Positions 10,652-20,788 of a stretch of DNA of 64,000 nucleotides are shown piece after piece. The position numbers were made by a program, and so were the translations under genes. This DNA is from Clostridium sp. (GTDB lineage Bacteria > Bacillota > Clostridia > Acetivibrionales > Acetivibrionaceae), in the NCBI GenBank assembly GCA_012798835.1, contig JAAZML010000124.1, positions 1 through 64,000 on the forward strand, read 5' to 3'. A model generated the notes under the pieces. That model searched no databases and was not told where the DNA came from. It saw nothing but the letters and a program-made list of their open reading frames with translations. Each line of letters begins with the position of its first letter. Position 1 is the first letter of the stretch.

Positions 10652-11953
10652 TCATTCGTTAGTTGTTTTGAAAATAACCTTTGACAGATTAAATATAATA
10701 AAAGCCACACCCATTGAATAGATCGGGTGAAGGGGGAACACGTACCTTGGGTTTCCCTCAAGTACAAACATCATTGCGTTGAAATACAAAAATATGAGAA
10801 GTATAAAAGTTGTAAAATCTATTTTTCTAAAGCGTATAAACCTTATTATGGCATAAAGTATATAAATAAAAAGCAATATATAAAAAGGTCTGTACAGTAG
10901 CTTCTCAAGTTTGACGGCTTTAGAGGCAATAGGATGCCATTGGTTTATGCCTACGGTCAAAGACCATTTTATATCGTCCGTCTTATACCAATACGAATTT
11001 GCAATACGAAGAAAGGCCAGTTCAACAAATCTTTTTGGATTGGACTTTATCCATTCTTTTGCAAGCTCTGTTCCATGCTTATGTATAGCCATTTCATCAA
11101 ATCCCTCATCCGTTTTATATTCCAACATCGGACTATCGGGGTATCCAAAGGGATCGCTCCAAGAACCTGTAGCATAATCGTTATTATTCACATAAAATAC
11201 ATACCCGCCATTGGTGGAATAAATGAATTCGCCAAACGCCATGTAATTTCTTACAATCCATGGGGTAACAACCAATACCACTGCTACGGCAAATGAGAGT
11301 ACATATTTAACCTTATGCTTTAAATTAATATCTTTTTTTATGAATTCGTAGAGTACAAAAATTAGGGGTATAAATACACCAATTGGTCTTATCAGGGTCA
11401 AATAACCGATCAAAAGCCCTATAAGAAATGGGTTATTTTTATTAAAATATAAATAAATTGAAAGCATCAATATCGCAGAAAATAAAAGTTCGGAACATAT
11501 AATGCTATTGTAAGTTATGGCTAGGGGCGATAGAGCATAGAGTAACAAAGTTATAAGAGCAATTTTTTTACCGAAAAACTGATTCGCTAGTTTATAGGTC
11601 AAAAACATTATTAGTGTTGAAAGTAAAATATTAAAAAGCTTAGCCATCATAAACTCTATACCAAAAAAACTAGAACCAAATATAAAATAAAGAATTGCCA
11701 GAGTCCCCGGATATCCTATGGGTCTAAAGGCAGTAGGGAGATTTTCAATCCCTATATAGTGGGGATAAAACCCATACAAAAATCCCTTACCTTGGGATAA
11801 TTCTAACCCCTTTACATGGTACCACATAAAATCCGTTTCCGGAAAGGTAGGCATGGCAAAAACCCATATAAGTCTTAATATAATTCCCACCAAAATCAAA
11901 GCAAGGTATTTGCGTTTTTTAAAGCAATTTAAAGTTTTGACTATCATATCCAC
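10652..11953 (-). CDS. membrane glycosyltransferase (GT39/ArnT-like)
   Basis: Multi-TM protein; FPETDFMWYHVKGLELSQGKGF and GYPGTLAILYFIFG resemble dolichyl-P-mannose mannosyltransferase-like families. Confidence 0.8.
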   Translation of the reverse strand: MDMIVKTLNCFKKRKYLALILVGIILRLIWVFAMPTFPETDFMWYHVKGLELSQGKGFLYGFYPHYIGIENLPTAFRPIGYPGTLAILYFIFGSSFFGIEFMMAKLFNILLSTLIMFLTYKLANQFFGKKIALITLLLYALSPLAITYNSIICSELLFSAILMLSIYLYFNKNNPFLIGLLIGYLTLIRPIGVFIPLIFVLYEFIKKDINLKHKVKYVLSFAVAVVLVVTPWIVRNYMAFGEFIYSTNGGYVFYVNNNDYATGSWSDPFGYPDSPMLEYKTDEGFDEMAIHKHGTELAKEWIKSNPKRFVELAFLRIANSYWYKTDDIKWSLTVGINQWHPIASKAVKLEKLLYRPFYILLFIYILYAIIRFIRFRKIDFTTFILLIFLYFNAMMFVLEGNPRYVFPLHPIYSMGVAFIIFNLSKVIFKTTNE

Positions 11954-12151
11954 ACCCTAAAATTAATATTAATGTATGTACATTCTACTTTTGATGATGG
12001 TTATATGTCAAGCCCCTTATGCAAAGCTGTTTGCCTGAAGACCTTTTTAATCCTTCTAAAAATGGGTTTTTAAATCTAAAGAGCAAATGCTTGAAGACTG
12101 GCTGATAATATGTTAAATTAATATGGGGTTTTTGAAAGGAATGGATTTTTT

Positions 12152-12859
12152 ATGGAAGAAATGCGGTTACAAAAGTATATTGCAAAATGTGGTGTTACAT
12201 CAAGACGCAAAGCGGAAGAATTGATAGCCCAGGGGAGAGTAAGTGTCAATGGGAGTATAGTAAAGCAAATGGGAGCAAAAGTAGGTAAAAAGGATTGCGT
12301 CAAAATTGATGATAATGTTATACAAAGAGAAGAGAATAAAATTTATATAGCATTAAACAAGCCCATAGGCTATATAAGTTCCGTCAAAGATCAGTTTGGC
12401 AGACCCACAGTGTTGGATTTGGTAGATGATTTAAAAGAAAGAATTTTTCCTGTTGGCAGGCTTGATTATAATAGCTCCGGTTTAATTTTTCTCACAAACG
12501 ATGGTAATTTTGCCAACAATTTGACCCATCCCAGGTACAAAGTAAGCAAAACCTATCAAGTCGTATTAGATGGTACCCCAAAGCCTAATGATATACAAAG
12601 GTTCCGGCAAGGCCTTAGGATTGATGATACCCTTACTATGCCTGCACAGTTTAAAATATTAGACACAAAGGGCAGAAGGGCTACAGCGGAAATAACCCTT
12701 TGTGAGGGCAAAAACAGACAGGTCAGAAGGATGTGCGATGTGATTGGTTGTCCCGTCATATCCCTTAAAAGGGTCTCTATAGGATCAGTTTATCTTGGGG
12801 ATATGGAGGAGGGTAAATGGAGGATTCTCACTGAAAAAGAGGTAAAATCCTTTGAATAA
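12152..12859 (+). CDS. rluB: 23S rRNA pseudouridine synthase, RluB/RsuA family
   Basis: S4 domain RLQKYIAKCGVTSRRKAEELI; FPVGRLDYNSSGLIFLTNDG; EGKNRQVRRMCDVIG. Confidence 0.92.
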   Translation: MEEMRLQKYIAKCGVTSRRKAEELIAQGRVSVNGSIVKQMGAKVGKKDCVKIDDNVIQREENKIYIALNKPIGYISSVKDQFGRPTVLDLVDDLKERIFPVGRLDYNSSGLIFLTNDGNFANNLTHPRYKVSKTYQVVLDGTPKPNDIQRFRQGLRIDDTLTMPAQFKILDTKGRRATAEITLCEGKNRQVRRMCDVIGCPVISLKRVSIGSVYLGDMEEGKWRILTEKEVKSFE

Positions 12860-13329
12860 AGCCCAAACGCCAGCAATGCAATAAAGGATAAAAAGCCTAT
12901 TATAAGTCCGATAAGGCTCAGGATTCCGTATACCTTAAAATAGGTGTTTAGCTTGTCAAATCCCTTTGAGAGTTTTGATGGATCTTCGGTTTCGGTAAAC
13001 TCTTTTACATCGTCCACTGCACCTATGAGCCTCTTTCCAGCAAATATAAGTGGAATACCAATAATAGAGGTAACTATACCAAGGCAAAGGATTACCCCTT
13101 TAATAACTGCCAAAATCCCCATAAAGGTAGACCAGCTGGAAAGTTTTTTATAAACAACAGGGGCATGTAGCTTCTTGGGCAGAATATGTTGTTCGTCTTT
13201 TGGCGGGGATGGATCCCTTTTAAAATCCTGTGTTTTTTCCAGTGGATTTTGCGTTGACTCTGATGCCGATTCGCTGTTATTTTCATTTTGTATTTTTTCT
13301 TCTGATATTTTGGTGTGTTCATCCATCAC
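12790..13329 (-). CDS. small membrane protein with disordered N-terminus (possibly DUF5362-like)
   Basis: Charged N-terminus then YKKLSSWSTFMGILAVIKGVILCLG and two TM segments; GGAGG upstream; 3' end overlaps rluB antisense. Confidence 0.6.
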   Translation of the reverse strand: MMDEHTKISEEKIQNENNSESASESTQNPLEKTQDFKRDPSPPKDEQHILPKKLHAPVVYKKLSSWSTFMGILAVIKGVILCLGIVTSIIGIPLIFAGKRLIGAVDDVKEFTETEDPSKLSKGFDKLNTYFKVYGILSLIGLIIGFLSFIALLAFGLYSKDFTSFSVRILHLPSSISPR

Positions 13330-13539
13330 TTGAAAACCTCCTACCTGATATAAATTTTGCTTTGACTTTATAAAGCGGGCTAAAATTTATTATACCACAG
13401 GGGGCAAAAAAAATGTTTTGACAAAACATCATTTCCTATTTAAAATATTAATGGTGTATTAAAACAAGGATAAAATATATATTTTTTGTGCAAATTTTAA
13501 ATGAATTCAAAAATTATATTTATAATAGGAGTGATAGAA

Positions 13540-14385
13540 TTGGATCTTTGGTATACCGAATTCCAGACCCCTTCGGTGGGCATAACCTGTAAAACTAAAA
13601 AAACTTACCATACCGAAAAGACACCATATCAGGATTTAGCACTTATAGAAACCGAGCAATTTGGTAAAATGCTTGTTTTGGATGGCACCGTACAAACCAC
13701 AATAGGGGATGAATTTGTTTATCATGAAATGATAACCCATATCCCTTTATTTACCCACAAGAATCCTAAAAGAGTACTCGTAATTGGTGGGGGAGACGGT
13801 GGAACAATTAGAGAAATAATAAAGCATGAATCGGTTGAAAATGCAATACTATGTGAAATTGATGAAAGGGTAGTTGAAGTTTCTAAAAAATATCTCCCAG
13901 AAATCAGTTGTGCCTTAAATAATTCAAAGGTCGAGGTAAATGTGGCCGATGGAATTAAATATGTTCATGAACATAAAAATGATTTCGATGTTATAATCGT
14001 CGATTCGACGGATCCTGTAGGTCCTGCGGAGGGTTTGTTTTCCCTTGAATTTTATCGTGCTATATATGATTGTTTGAAAGAAGACGGTATATTTGTTGCA
14101 CAAACCGAATCCCCATTCTTCCATAAGGATCTTATCAAAAAAGTTTGCAAAGACGTGGGTTCAATTTTTCCAATAATGAGACTTTATACTTGTGCAATAC
14201 CCACATATCCCAGCGGATACTGGAGCTTTACCATGGGTTCCAAAAAATATGATCCCTTAAAAATAGATGTTAAAAACATATCCGATATAGATACGAAATA
14301 TTATTGCGGAAATATCCATAAATCTTCTTTTGCCCTACCACAATTTGTTGCAAAATTAATACAACCCAATGAGCAAAAGGTATAA
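13540..14385 (+). CDS. speE: spermidine synthase (polyamine aminopropyltransferase)
   Basis: [60 protein letters not shown] then TTG at 13540 preferred over ORF start 13501. Confidence 0.96.
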   Translation: MDLWYTEFQTPSVGITCKTKKTYHTEKTPYQDLALIETEQFGKMLVLDGTVQTTIGDEFVYHEMITHIPLFTHKNPKRVLVIGGGDGGTIREIIKHESVENAILCEIDERVVEVSKKYLPEISCALNNSKVEVNVADGIKYVHEHKNDFDVIIVDSTDPVGPAEGLFSLEFYRAIYDCLKEDGIFVAQTESPFFHKDLIKKVCKDVGSIFPIMRLYTCAIPTYPSGYWSFTMGSKKYDPLKIDVKNISDIDTKYYCGNIHKSSFALPQFVAKLIQPNEQKV

Positions 14386-14444
14386 AATATTCTATTTGAT
14401 TTATAGAGCATTTTTATAGATTGCTTATAAAAAGGAGCAGAATA

Positions 14445-15329
14445 ATGACTTTAAAAAACAAGAGTTCAACTTTATCTACCAAATTCATGGCAAGTGTTGA
14501 CAGCTATGAACAGGCTTTAATGATTTTGGTGGGTGTTCCTATGGATTTTACATGCAGCTTCAGACCAGGGGCAAGGTTTGGCCCCCAAAAGATTAGGGAA
14601 GTTTCCATGGGGCTGGAGGAATACAGTATACACTTGGACAGGGCATTAGACGAATTTACCTTTTATGATGCAGGGGATTTGGATTTACCTATTGGGGATT
14701 TGGATGGAAGTTTCCAAAGGATAGAAAATGCCGCATCCGAAATAATCACAGATAATAAATTTCCACTTTTTGTTGGAGGCGAGCATTCCATCAGTGTACC
14801 CATCATAAAAAAGGTATACGAAAAATATGGCGATGATTTAATAGTTTTGCATTTTGATGCTCATGCAGATTTAAGGCAAGATTACCTAGGATATAAGAAT
14901 TCCCATGCTTCCGCTATAAGGAGACTAACAGACTTTATGCCGGGGAAAAACATATATCAATTCGGCATTAGATCGGGCACAAAAGAGGAATTTGATTTTG
15001 CAAACAAACATACCAATATGTTTACCCTAGATGTAGCCAAGCCCCTTGAGGAGAATATTTCAAAAATCAAAAATAGGCCGATCTATATAACCCTTGATAT
15101 AGATGTTTTAGATCCTGCATATGCCAACGGCACAGGTACGCCCGAACCCGGTGGAATTACTTCCCTAGAGCTTTTCAAATCAATCCGCTTATTAAAGGGT
15201 TTGAATATTATTGGGTTTGATCTTGTGGAGGTTTCTCCCCATTATGATCTTTCTGATAGAACCGCACTTGTTGCCGCAAAAATAATTCGTGAAATTATTA
15301 TTATAGTGGGGTGTAATATGTGCAATTAA
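14445..15329 (+). CDS. speB: agmatinase
   Basis: GGEHSISVPII, HFDAHADLR, LDIDVLDPAYANGTGTPEPGG; adjacent to speE. Confidence 0.96.
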   Translation: MTLKNKSSTLSTKFMASVDSYEQALMILVGVPMDFTCSFRPGARFGPQKIREVSMGLEEYSIHLDRALDEFTFYDAGDLDLPIGDLDGSFQRIENAASEIITDNKFPLFVGGEHSISVPIIKKVYEKYGDDLIVLHFDAHADLRQDYLGYKNSHASAIRRLTDFMPGKNIYQFGIRSGTKEEFDFANKHTNMFTLDVAKPLEENISKIKNRPIYITLDIDVLDPAYANGTGTPEPGGITSLELFKSIRLLKGLNIIGFDLVEVSPHYDLSDRTALVAAKIIREIIIIVGCNMCN

Positions 15330-15886
15330 TTAAAAATTCTCTGGGTCAATCCCATGATTATATAAAAATGTTTGTAAAAGAGGGAGATACCGTGGTGGAT
15401 GCTACCTGTGGCAATGGAAATGATACGGTGTTTTTAGCAAAACTTGTAGGGGATAGCGGCAGGGTTTACAGTTTTGATATTCAAGACGATGCCATATATA
15501 ATACGAAAAAGAAGGTTCACAAGTTAAATCTTGAAAAGCGTGTAAACATAATAAAAGATGGGCACGAGAACATGAATAAATACATTACAACACCGCTTAA
15601 GGCAGTCATGTTTAACTTAGGGTATCTACCTGGAGGAGATCATAATATAAGTACACAGCCGGATACAACAATACGGGCTATTAAAAATGCTCTTTCACTT
15701 CTTGACAGGATGGGTATAATTGTTATTGTTATTTATTATGGGGGAGACAGTGGTTTTGAAGAAAAAGAAGGGGTTCTTAACTATTTGGGGGGAATAGATC
15801 AAAAACAGTTTCTTGTAATGAAAACCGAGTTTATAAACCAGATGAATTGCCCCCCTATACTAGTTTGCATTGAAAGTCTTAAATAA
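15320..15886 (+). CDS. class I SAM-dependent methyltransferase (YtqB/rRNA methylase-like)
   Basis: VKEGDTVVDATCGNGNDTVFLAKLVG; FNLGYLPGGDHNISTQPDTT. Confidence 0.88.
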   Translation: MQLIKNSLGQSHDYIKMFVKEGDTVVDATCGNGNDTVFLAKLVGDSGRVYSFDIQDDAIYNTKKKVHKLNLEKRVNIIKDGHENMNKYITTPLKAVMFNLGYLPGGDHNISTQPDTTIRAIKNALSLLDRMGIIVIVIYYGGDSGFEEKEGVLNYLGGIDQKQFLVMKTEFINQMNCPPILVCIESLK

Positions 15887-15899
15887 ACTTCTTCAAAAT

Positions 15900-16634
15900 T
15901 TAAAGTACCTCCGTCAAAAACAATGTAAACACAGCAATAAAAATCCCAAGTAATGATACCACATAAATAGCATATTTAAATTTATTAAAAACCTTCCATT
16001 CATAGGAAATCTCTTCCCTTTTACTCGAAAGACATTCCATAAGCTCATTTAAAAGCATGCTGTTTTCTTCGTCTATATCAGTCAATTCTACCCCATAACA
16101 ATATTTTTTGTTTTTGGTCTTGGCCCTGCGTATAATTCTTCCTTTAAAGCTAAGCACTATACTGGGATTTAAGCATATTTCAAGAGCGACTATTTTACCC
16201 CTTTCTAGGTAATTTTCTGCAGAGAGCAATGCTCCTTTAAAACTAATATCAATAAGGGTTGATGAATAGGAAGTATTATCATCATCTTTTATTTTACAAC
16301 AATAACTAACATGAAACCTTTCAAATTTTCTCTTGTTTTCAAAGCTCATGACGCTGTCCAGCTGCACTGTTATTGCCTGCTTTCTCATAGAGATTACTTT
16401 TCTTGTGATTTTACCGGAAAGCAAGGTTTCATCACTTTCGCTTATAGTTTTTATTAGTATTTTATTTCCTTCCTTTAAATAACTTTTAAAGAATCTTGCG
16501 GGCAAAAAAACTTCTGCGATATTTTTGTCGAAGTTGATATAGGTTATAAGACCGTAGATCCAGTTTCCATTATTATTGATTGATACCTTGCAAAAAATAT
16601 TAGAATCGCTTTGTGGAGTTAAATTGTTTGACAT
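15900..16634 (-). CDS. PilZ domain protein (YcgR/YpfA-like) with C-terminal TM helix
   Basis: KRKFERFHVSYCCKI ... TLIDISFKGALLSAENYL PilZ signature; C-terminal hydrophobic helix. Confidence 0.85.
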   Translation of the reverse strand: MSNNLTPQSDSNIFCKVSINNNGNWIYGLITYINFDKNIAEVFLPARFFKSYLKEGNKILIKTISESDETLLSGKITRKVISMRKQAITVQLDSVMSFENKRKFERFHVSYCCKIKDDDNTSYSSTLIDISFKGALLSAENYLERGKIVALEICLNPSIVLSFKGRIIRRAKTKNKKYCYGVELTDIDEENSMLLNELMECLSSKREEISYEWKVFNKFKYAIYVVSLLGIFIAVFTLFLTEVL

Positions 16635-17073
16635 TGTATCACCCTGCCTTTAAAATTGTTCGTATATTATAAGAATAAAGCGCACTGCCATAATTATTTA
16701 TTTTGTAAATTGGAATGTTTATTTTTTTATTGCCTTTAACTTTGCTGGGCATAATACTTATTAAATTCAGTCTATAATTAATTTATCGGATAAAATGGTA
16801 AGATCCTAGATAGTAAACTGGTATGTTACATGTTTATCGGAAAATACTTCATGTATATTTAGCTAGTTTTTAGCTTTCGTGTGAAAAGTGTTCCCGGGAA
16901 GCCAGAAATTTAGAAAAAGCAGAAATTCATTTGGGGGAAAATATTGCAATGTAAGAAGAAGTGAGATATAATTTATCTTGATTATAACCTGGTAATAATA
17001 TCATATAATAATATTTGGGCAAATTGGGATAATTGCAATTAGCCTAATTAAAGAATAAAAAGGTGGGAGATTG

Positions 17074-18624
17074 ATGGATAGGGTTGACAAAATAGGTCTT
17101 CTTCATGAAAAAAGAGCCCAGCTAAAACAGGGCGGGGGATCCGAAAGGATAGCAAAACAACATGAAGCGGGAAAAATGACCGCAAGGGAAAGAATCAAGG
17201 AATTATTCGACGAAAACAGCTTTGTTGAAATTGATGCATTTGTCGAAACAAAAAGTATTGACTTCGATATGCAGAAAAAAAAGGTTGCAGGAGATGGTGT
17301 TGTAACAGGGTACGGTTCGGTTAACGGACGTTTGGTATTTGCTTCATCGCAGGATTTTACCGTAATCGGTGGTTCTTTAGGCGAAATGCATGCTAATAAG
17401 ATCACAAAAACTATGGATATGGCAATGAAAATGGGAGCACCCTTTATAAGTATAAACGATTCCGGGGGGGCTAGAATAGAAGAGGGAATTGATGCCCTAA
17501 AAGGATTTGGGGATATATTTTTTAGAAATACTCTTGCCTCGGGAGTAATCCCACAGATATCCGTAATCATGGGGCCGTGTGCAGGTGGTGCGGTATATTC
17601 CCCTGCAATTACAGATTTTGTATTTATGGTGGAAAAAACAAGCCAGATGTTTATAACTGGACCCCAGGTGATAAAAGCCGTTACCGGAGAAGATGTTACC
17701 TTCGACGAACTCGGGGGAGCTGATGCACACAATTCCATAAGCGGCGTCGCACATTTTAAAAGCTCAAATGAAAAGGATTGCATAGAAAAAATAAAAAGGC
17801 TTATTGACTTTCTTCCTGATAATAATTTAACAGATGCACCTTCTTATGCTGCAAACGATGATATAAACCGAATAAATGACAATCTTTTAGATATCATACC
17901 GGCGGATTCTAATAAGCCCTACGATATGTTAGAGATAATTACATCGGTTGTAGATAAGGGCGACTTTCTAGAGATACAGGAGCATTTTGCTCAAAACATA
18001 ATTATTGGTTTTGGTAGAATGAATGGAAGCACAGTAGGAATTGTGGCAAATCAGCCCAAATCTTTTGCCGGCGTTTTAGATGTAAATTCATCGGATAAAG
18101 CGGCTCGTTTTGTGCGGTTTTGTGATTCTTTTAATATTCCGATTCTAACATTTACCGATGTTCCGGGCTACCTTCCGGGTGTAGGTCAAGAACACAACGG
18201 GATTATAAGGCATGGTGCAAAGCTTCTTTATGCATTTTCTGAGGCCACAGTACCCAAAATAAATATTATTACAAGAAAGGCTTATGGTGGAGCTTATATA
18301 GCCATGAACAGTAAGCATCTTGGTGCTGATATGGTACTTGCTTGGCCATCGGCGGAAATTGCGGTTATGGGACCGGATGGGGCGGCAAACATCATATTCA
18401 GAAGGGAAATACAGGCGGCTGATGATCCTGTAGACGCAAGAAATAAGCGCATTGAAGAATATAAGGAGAAGTTTTCTAACCCATATGTCGCAGCATCACG
18501 CGGTTATGTTGATGATGTCATAGATCCCGCATCGACAAGGGTAAGGGTAATAAGCGCTTTAGAAATGCTTGCAAGTAAAAGGGAAAATAGACCCGCCAAA
18601 AAGCACGGGAATATACCCCTTTAA
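17074..18624 (+). CDS. mmdA: carboxyltransferase subunit (methylmalonyl-CoA decarboxylase alpha / transcarboxylase 12S-like)
   Basis: GGGSERIAKQHEAGKMTARERI; INDSGGARIEEGIDALKGFGDIF; GPCAGGAVYSPAITDF; TFTDVPGYLPGVGQEHNGIIRHGAKLLYAFSEATVPKI. Confidence 0.95.
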   Translation: MDRVDKIGLLHEKRAQLKQGGGSERIAKQHEAGKMTARERIKELFDENSFVEIDAFVETKSIDFDMQKKKVAGDGVVTGYGSVNGRLVFASSQDFTVIGGSLGEMHANKITKTMDMAMKMGAPFISINDSGGARIEEGIDALKGFGDIFFRNTLASGVIPQISVIMGPCAGGAVYSPAITDFVFMVEKTSQMFITGPQVIKAVTGEDVTFDELGGADAHNSISGVAHFKSSNEKDCIEKIKRLIDFLPDNNLTDAPSYAANDDINRINDNLLDIIPADSNKPYDMLEIITSVVDKGDFLEIQEHFAQNIIIGFGRMNGSTVGIVANQPKSFAGVLDVNSSDKAARFVRFCDSFNIPILTFTDVPGYLPGVGQEHNGIIRHGAKLLYAFSEATVPKINIITRKAYGGAYIAMNSKHLGADMVLAWPSAEIAVMGPDGAANIIFRREIQAADDPVDARNKRIEEYKEKFSNPYVAASRGYVDDVIDPASTRVRVISALEMLASKRENRPAKKHGNIPL

Positions 18625-18662
18625 AAATATATTGCAGTGCGTGGTAACATGGGGAGGATATT

Positions 18663-18839
18663 ATGAAAAAAAATATTGATAAAGAAATTATTCTAGTAAT
18701 ATCAGCAGCTGTTGCATTACTAAAGGCAGATACCAATGATAATCTAGTAGTAAAATCTTTTAAAAGGATACCCCAAACATCTCCAGTATGGAACACAACT
18801 GGGAGAATCGAACAAATCGGGTCAAATACCCAGTACTAA
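18663..18839 (+). CDS. 58-aa small protein resembling the C-terminal part of decarboxylase gamma/delta/epsilon (OadG/MmdD/MmdE-like) subunits
   Basis: Hand translation: MKKNIDKEIILVISAAVALLKADTNDNLVVKSFKRIPQTSPVWNTTGRIEQIGSNTQY; GGGAGG RBS upstream; not in supplied ORF track. Confidence 0.75.
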   Translation: MKKNIDKEIILVISAAVALLKADTNDNLVVKSFKRIPQTSPVWNTTGRIEQIGSNTQY

Positions 18840-18858
18840 TTATTAAGGAGGATTTAAC

Positions 18859-19254
18859 ATGAAGAAATTTCTTATAAAAGTAAATGGAAGCCAGTACGAG
18901 GTTGAAGTGGAAGAGGTTGGAGGCAGCGCAATAAAAGAGACACAGACCGCCATAAGCCAGCCAGCACCTGCACCATCCGTTGCAAATGCACCCAAGGCCA
19001 AGGCATCACCAGCAAAAACAGATACCGCCGTACCCGCAGGTGCCACGACAATTAAATCACCCATGCCGGGAACTATTTTAAAAGTCAACGTAAATTCTGG
19101 AGATACGGTGAAAAAAGGTCAGGTACTACTTATATTAGAGGCAATGAAAATGGAGAATGAGATTATGGCTCCTAATGACGGTACGGTTGCATCAGTGAAT
19201 GTTTCCCAAGGAGCATCGGTAAATGCAGGGGATGTACTGATATCCCTGAACTGA
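18859..19254 (+). CDS. biotin carboxyl carrier protein (BCCP/1.3S-like)
   Basis: Ala/Pro linker then IKSPMPGTILKVNVNSGDTVKKGQVLLILEAMKMENEIMAP (AMKM biotinylation motif). Confidence 0.96.
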   Translation: MKKFLIKVNGSQYEVEVEEVGGSAIKETQTAISQPAPAPSVANAPKAKASPAKTDTAVPAGATTIKSPMPGTILKVNVNSGDTVKKGQVLLILEAMKMENEIMAPNDGTVASVNVSQGASVNAGDVLISLN

Positions 19255-19297
19255 TTAAGATAAAATTATTGTTTTCCAAAAGAAGGAGGTAAAACAA

Positions 19298-20695
19298 ATG
19301 GCTAAGGTAAAGATTACTGAGACGGTGCTAAGGGATGCTCATCAATCCCTTATTGCCACAAGAATGAAGATAGAAGAAATGCTGCCAGTAATAAGCCAGC
19401 TCGATGATATAGGCTTTAATTCATTGGAGGTCTGGGGTGGGGCTACATTCGATGCCTGCCTGAGGTTTTTAAATGAGGATCCCTGGGAGAGGCTAAGAAC
19501 AATAAAAAATCACTGTAAAAAGACCAAACTTCAAATGCTTTTAAGGGGACAAAATCTTTTAGGGTACAAGCACTATGCCGATGATGTGGTTGAATATTTT
19601 GTGCAAAAAGCTGCCGCCAACGGGATGGATATTGTAAGAATATTTGATGCCCTAAACGATCCAAGAAATATAGAAACCGCTATAAAAGCTTGTAAAAAAG
19701 AAGGTGCTCACGCTCAGGCAGCGGTATCATACACTATAAGCCCCGTACACAGCCTAGATCTTTTTGTAAAAGAGGCTAGACGTCTTGTAGATATGGGTGC
19801 GGACTCGATATGTATAAAAGATATGGCGGGACTTTTGGTTCCCTATGCTGCTTACGATCTTGTAAAAACTCTAAAGAAAAATATAAAGGTACCTATACAG
19901 CTTCATACCCATTATACCAGTGGAGTTGCTTCCATGACTTATTTAAAAGCAATTGAGGCGGGATGTGACATCGTTGATTGTGCTATTTCGCCCATGGCCA
20001 TGGGGACCTCACAGCCCCCTACAGAGCCCCTTGTAGCAACACTTAAGGACACTCCTTATGACACAGGGCTTAGTCTTGATAAGTTAAGTGATATAGCTGA
20101 TTATTTCAAACCACTCAAAGAAGAATATATATCCAAAGGTCTTCTTAACACCAAGGTAATGGGGGTAGATGTAAACACCTTAAAGTACCAGGTGCCCGGC
20201 GGAATGCTTTCCAACTTAGTATCCCAGCTGGAGCAATCCAATTCCCTTGATAAATTTGATGAAGTTTTAAAAGAAGTACCAAGAGTAAGGGAAGATTTCG
20301 GATTTCCCCCGCTAGTAACACCTTCAAGCCAGATTGTCGGGACCCAGGCAGTTCTAAATATTGTTACGGGCGAAAGATACAAAATGGTACCAAAGGAATC
20401 AAAAGCTTTGGTCAAGGGTGAATATGGGAAGACACCTGCACCTATCAATAAAGAGGTACAAAAAAAGATCTTGGGTGGTGAAAAACCCATTACGGCAAGA
20501 CCTGCGGACTTTATAAAACCTGAGCTAAGTAATATAAAAAACGAAATGAAAGAATATCTAGAACAGGACGAGGATATTCTCTCCTATGCATTATTCCCTC
20601 AAGTTGCAAAGAATTTCTTTGAGTTTAGAAAAGCAAAGAAGTACAAAATAGATCCCGATATGGTAGACTATGAAAATAAAGTGCACCCAATTTAA
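19298..20695 (+). CDS. oadA: pyruvate carboxylase subunit B / oxaloacetate decarboxylase alpha (transcarboxylase 5S-like), no C-terminal biotin domain
   Basis: TETVLRDAHQSLIATRMKIEEMLPV; WGGATFDACLRFL; QLHTHYTSGVASM; ends at residue 465 without a BCCP domain. Confidence 0.94.
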   Translation: MAKVKITETVLRDAHQSLIATRMKIEEMLPVISQLDDIGFNSLEVWGGATFDACLRFLNEDPWERLRTIKNHCKKTKLQMLLRGQNLLGYKHYADDVVEYFVQKAAANGMDIVRIFDALNDPRNIETAIKACKKEGAHAQAAVSYTISPVHSLDLFVKEARRLVDMGADSICIKDMAGLLVPYAAYDLVKTLKKNIKVPIQLHTHYTSGVASMTYLKAIEAGCDIVDCAISPMAMGTSQPPTEPLVATLKDTPYDTGLSLDKLSDIADYFKPLKEEYISKGLLNTKVMGVDVNTLKYQVPGGMLSNLVSQLEQSNSLDKFDEVLKEVPRVREDFGFPPLVTPSSQIVGTQAVLNIVTGERYKMVPKESKALVKGEYGKTPAPINKEVQKKILGGEKPITARPADFIKPELSNIKNEMKEYLEQDEDILSYALFPQVAKNFFEFRKAKKYKIDPDMVDYENKVHPI

Positions 20696-20720
20696 AAAAA
20701 GGGGGATTTCCCCCTTTTTT
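20693..20720 (+). terminator. intrinsic terminator after the transcarboxylase-like cluster
   Basis: AAAAAAAGGGGGATTTCCCCCTTTTTT. Confidence 0.9.
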
Positions 20721-20788
20721 GCTATGCCTTAGATATAAACTCAAAATAACAATCTACAAAAAATAAAATGATGTTTCCGATTTAAATT

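Noticed and set aside
17103-17783. Antisense ORF of 226 aa opposite mmdA
   Set aside because: Entirely inside the well-conserved mmdA coding frame; low-complexity translation typical of a shadow ORF.
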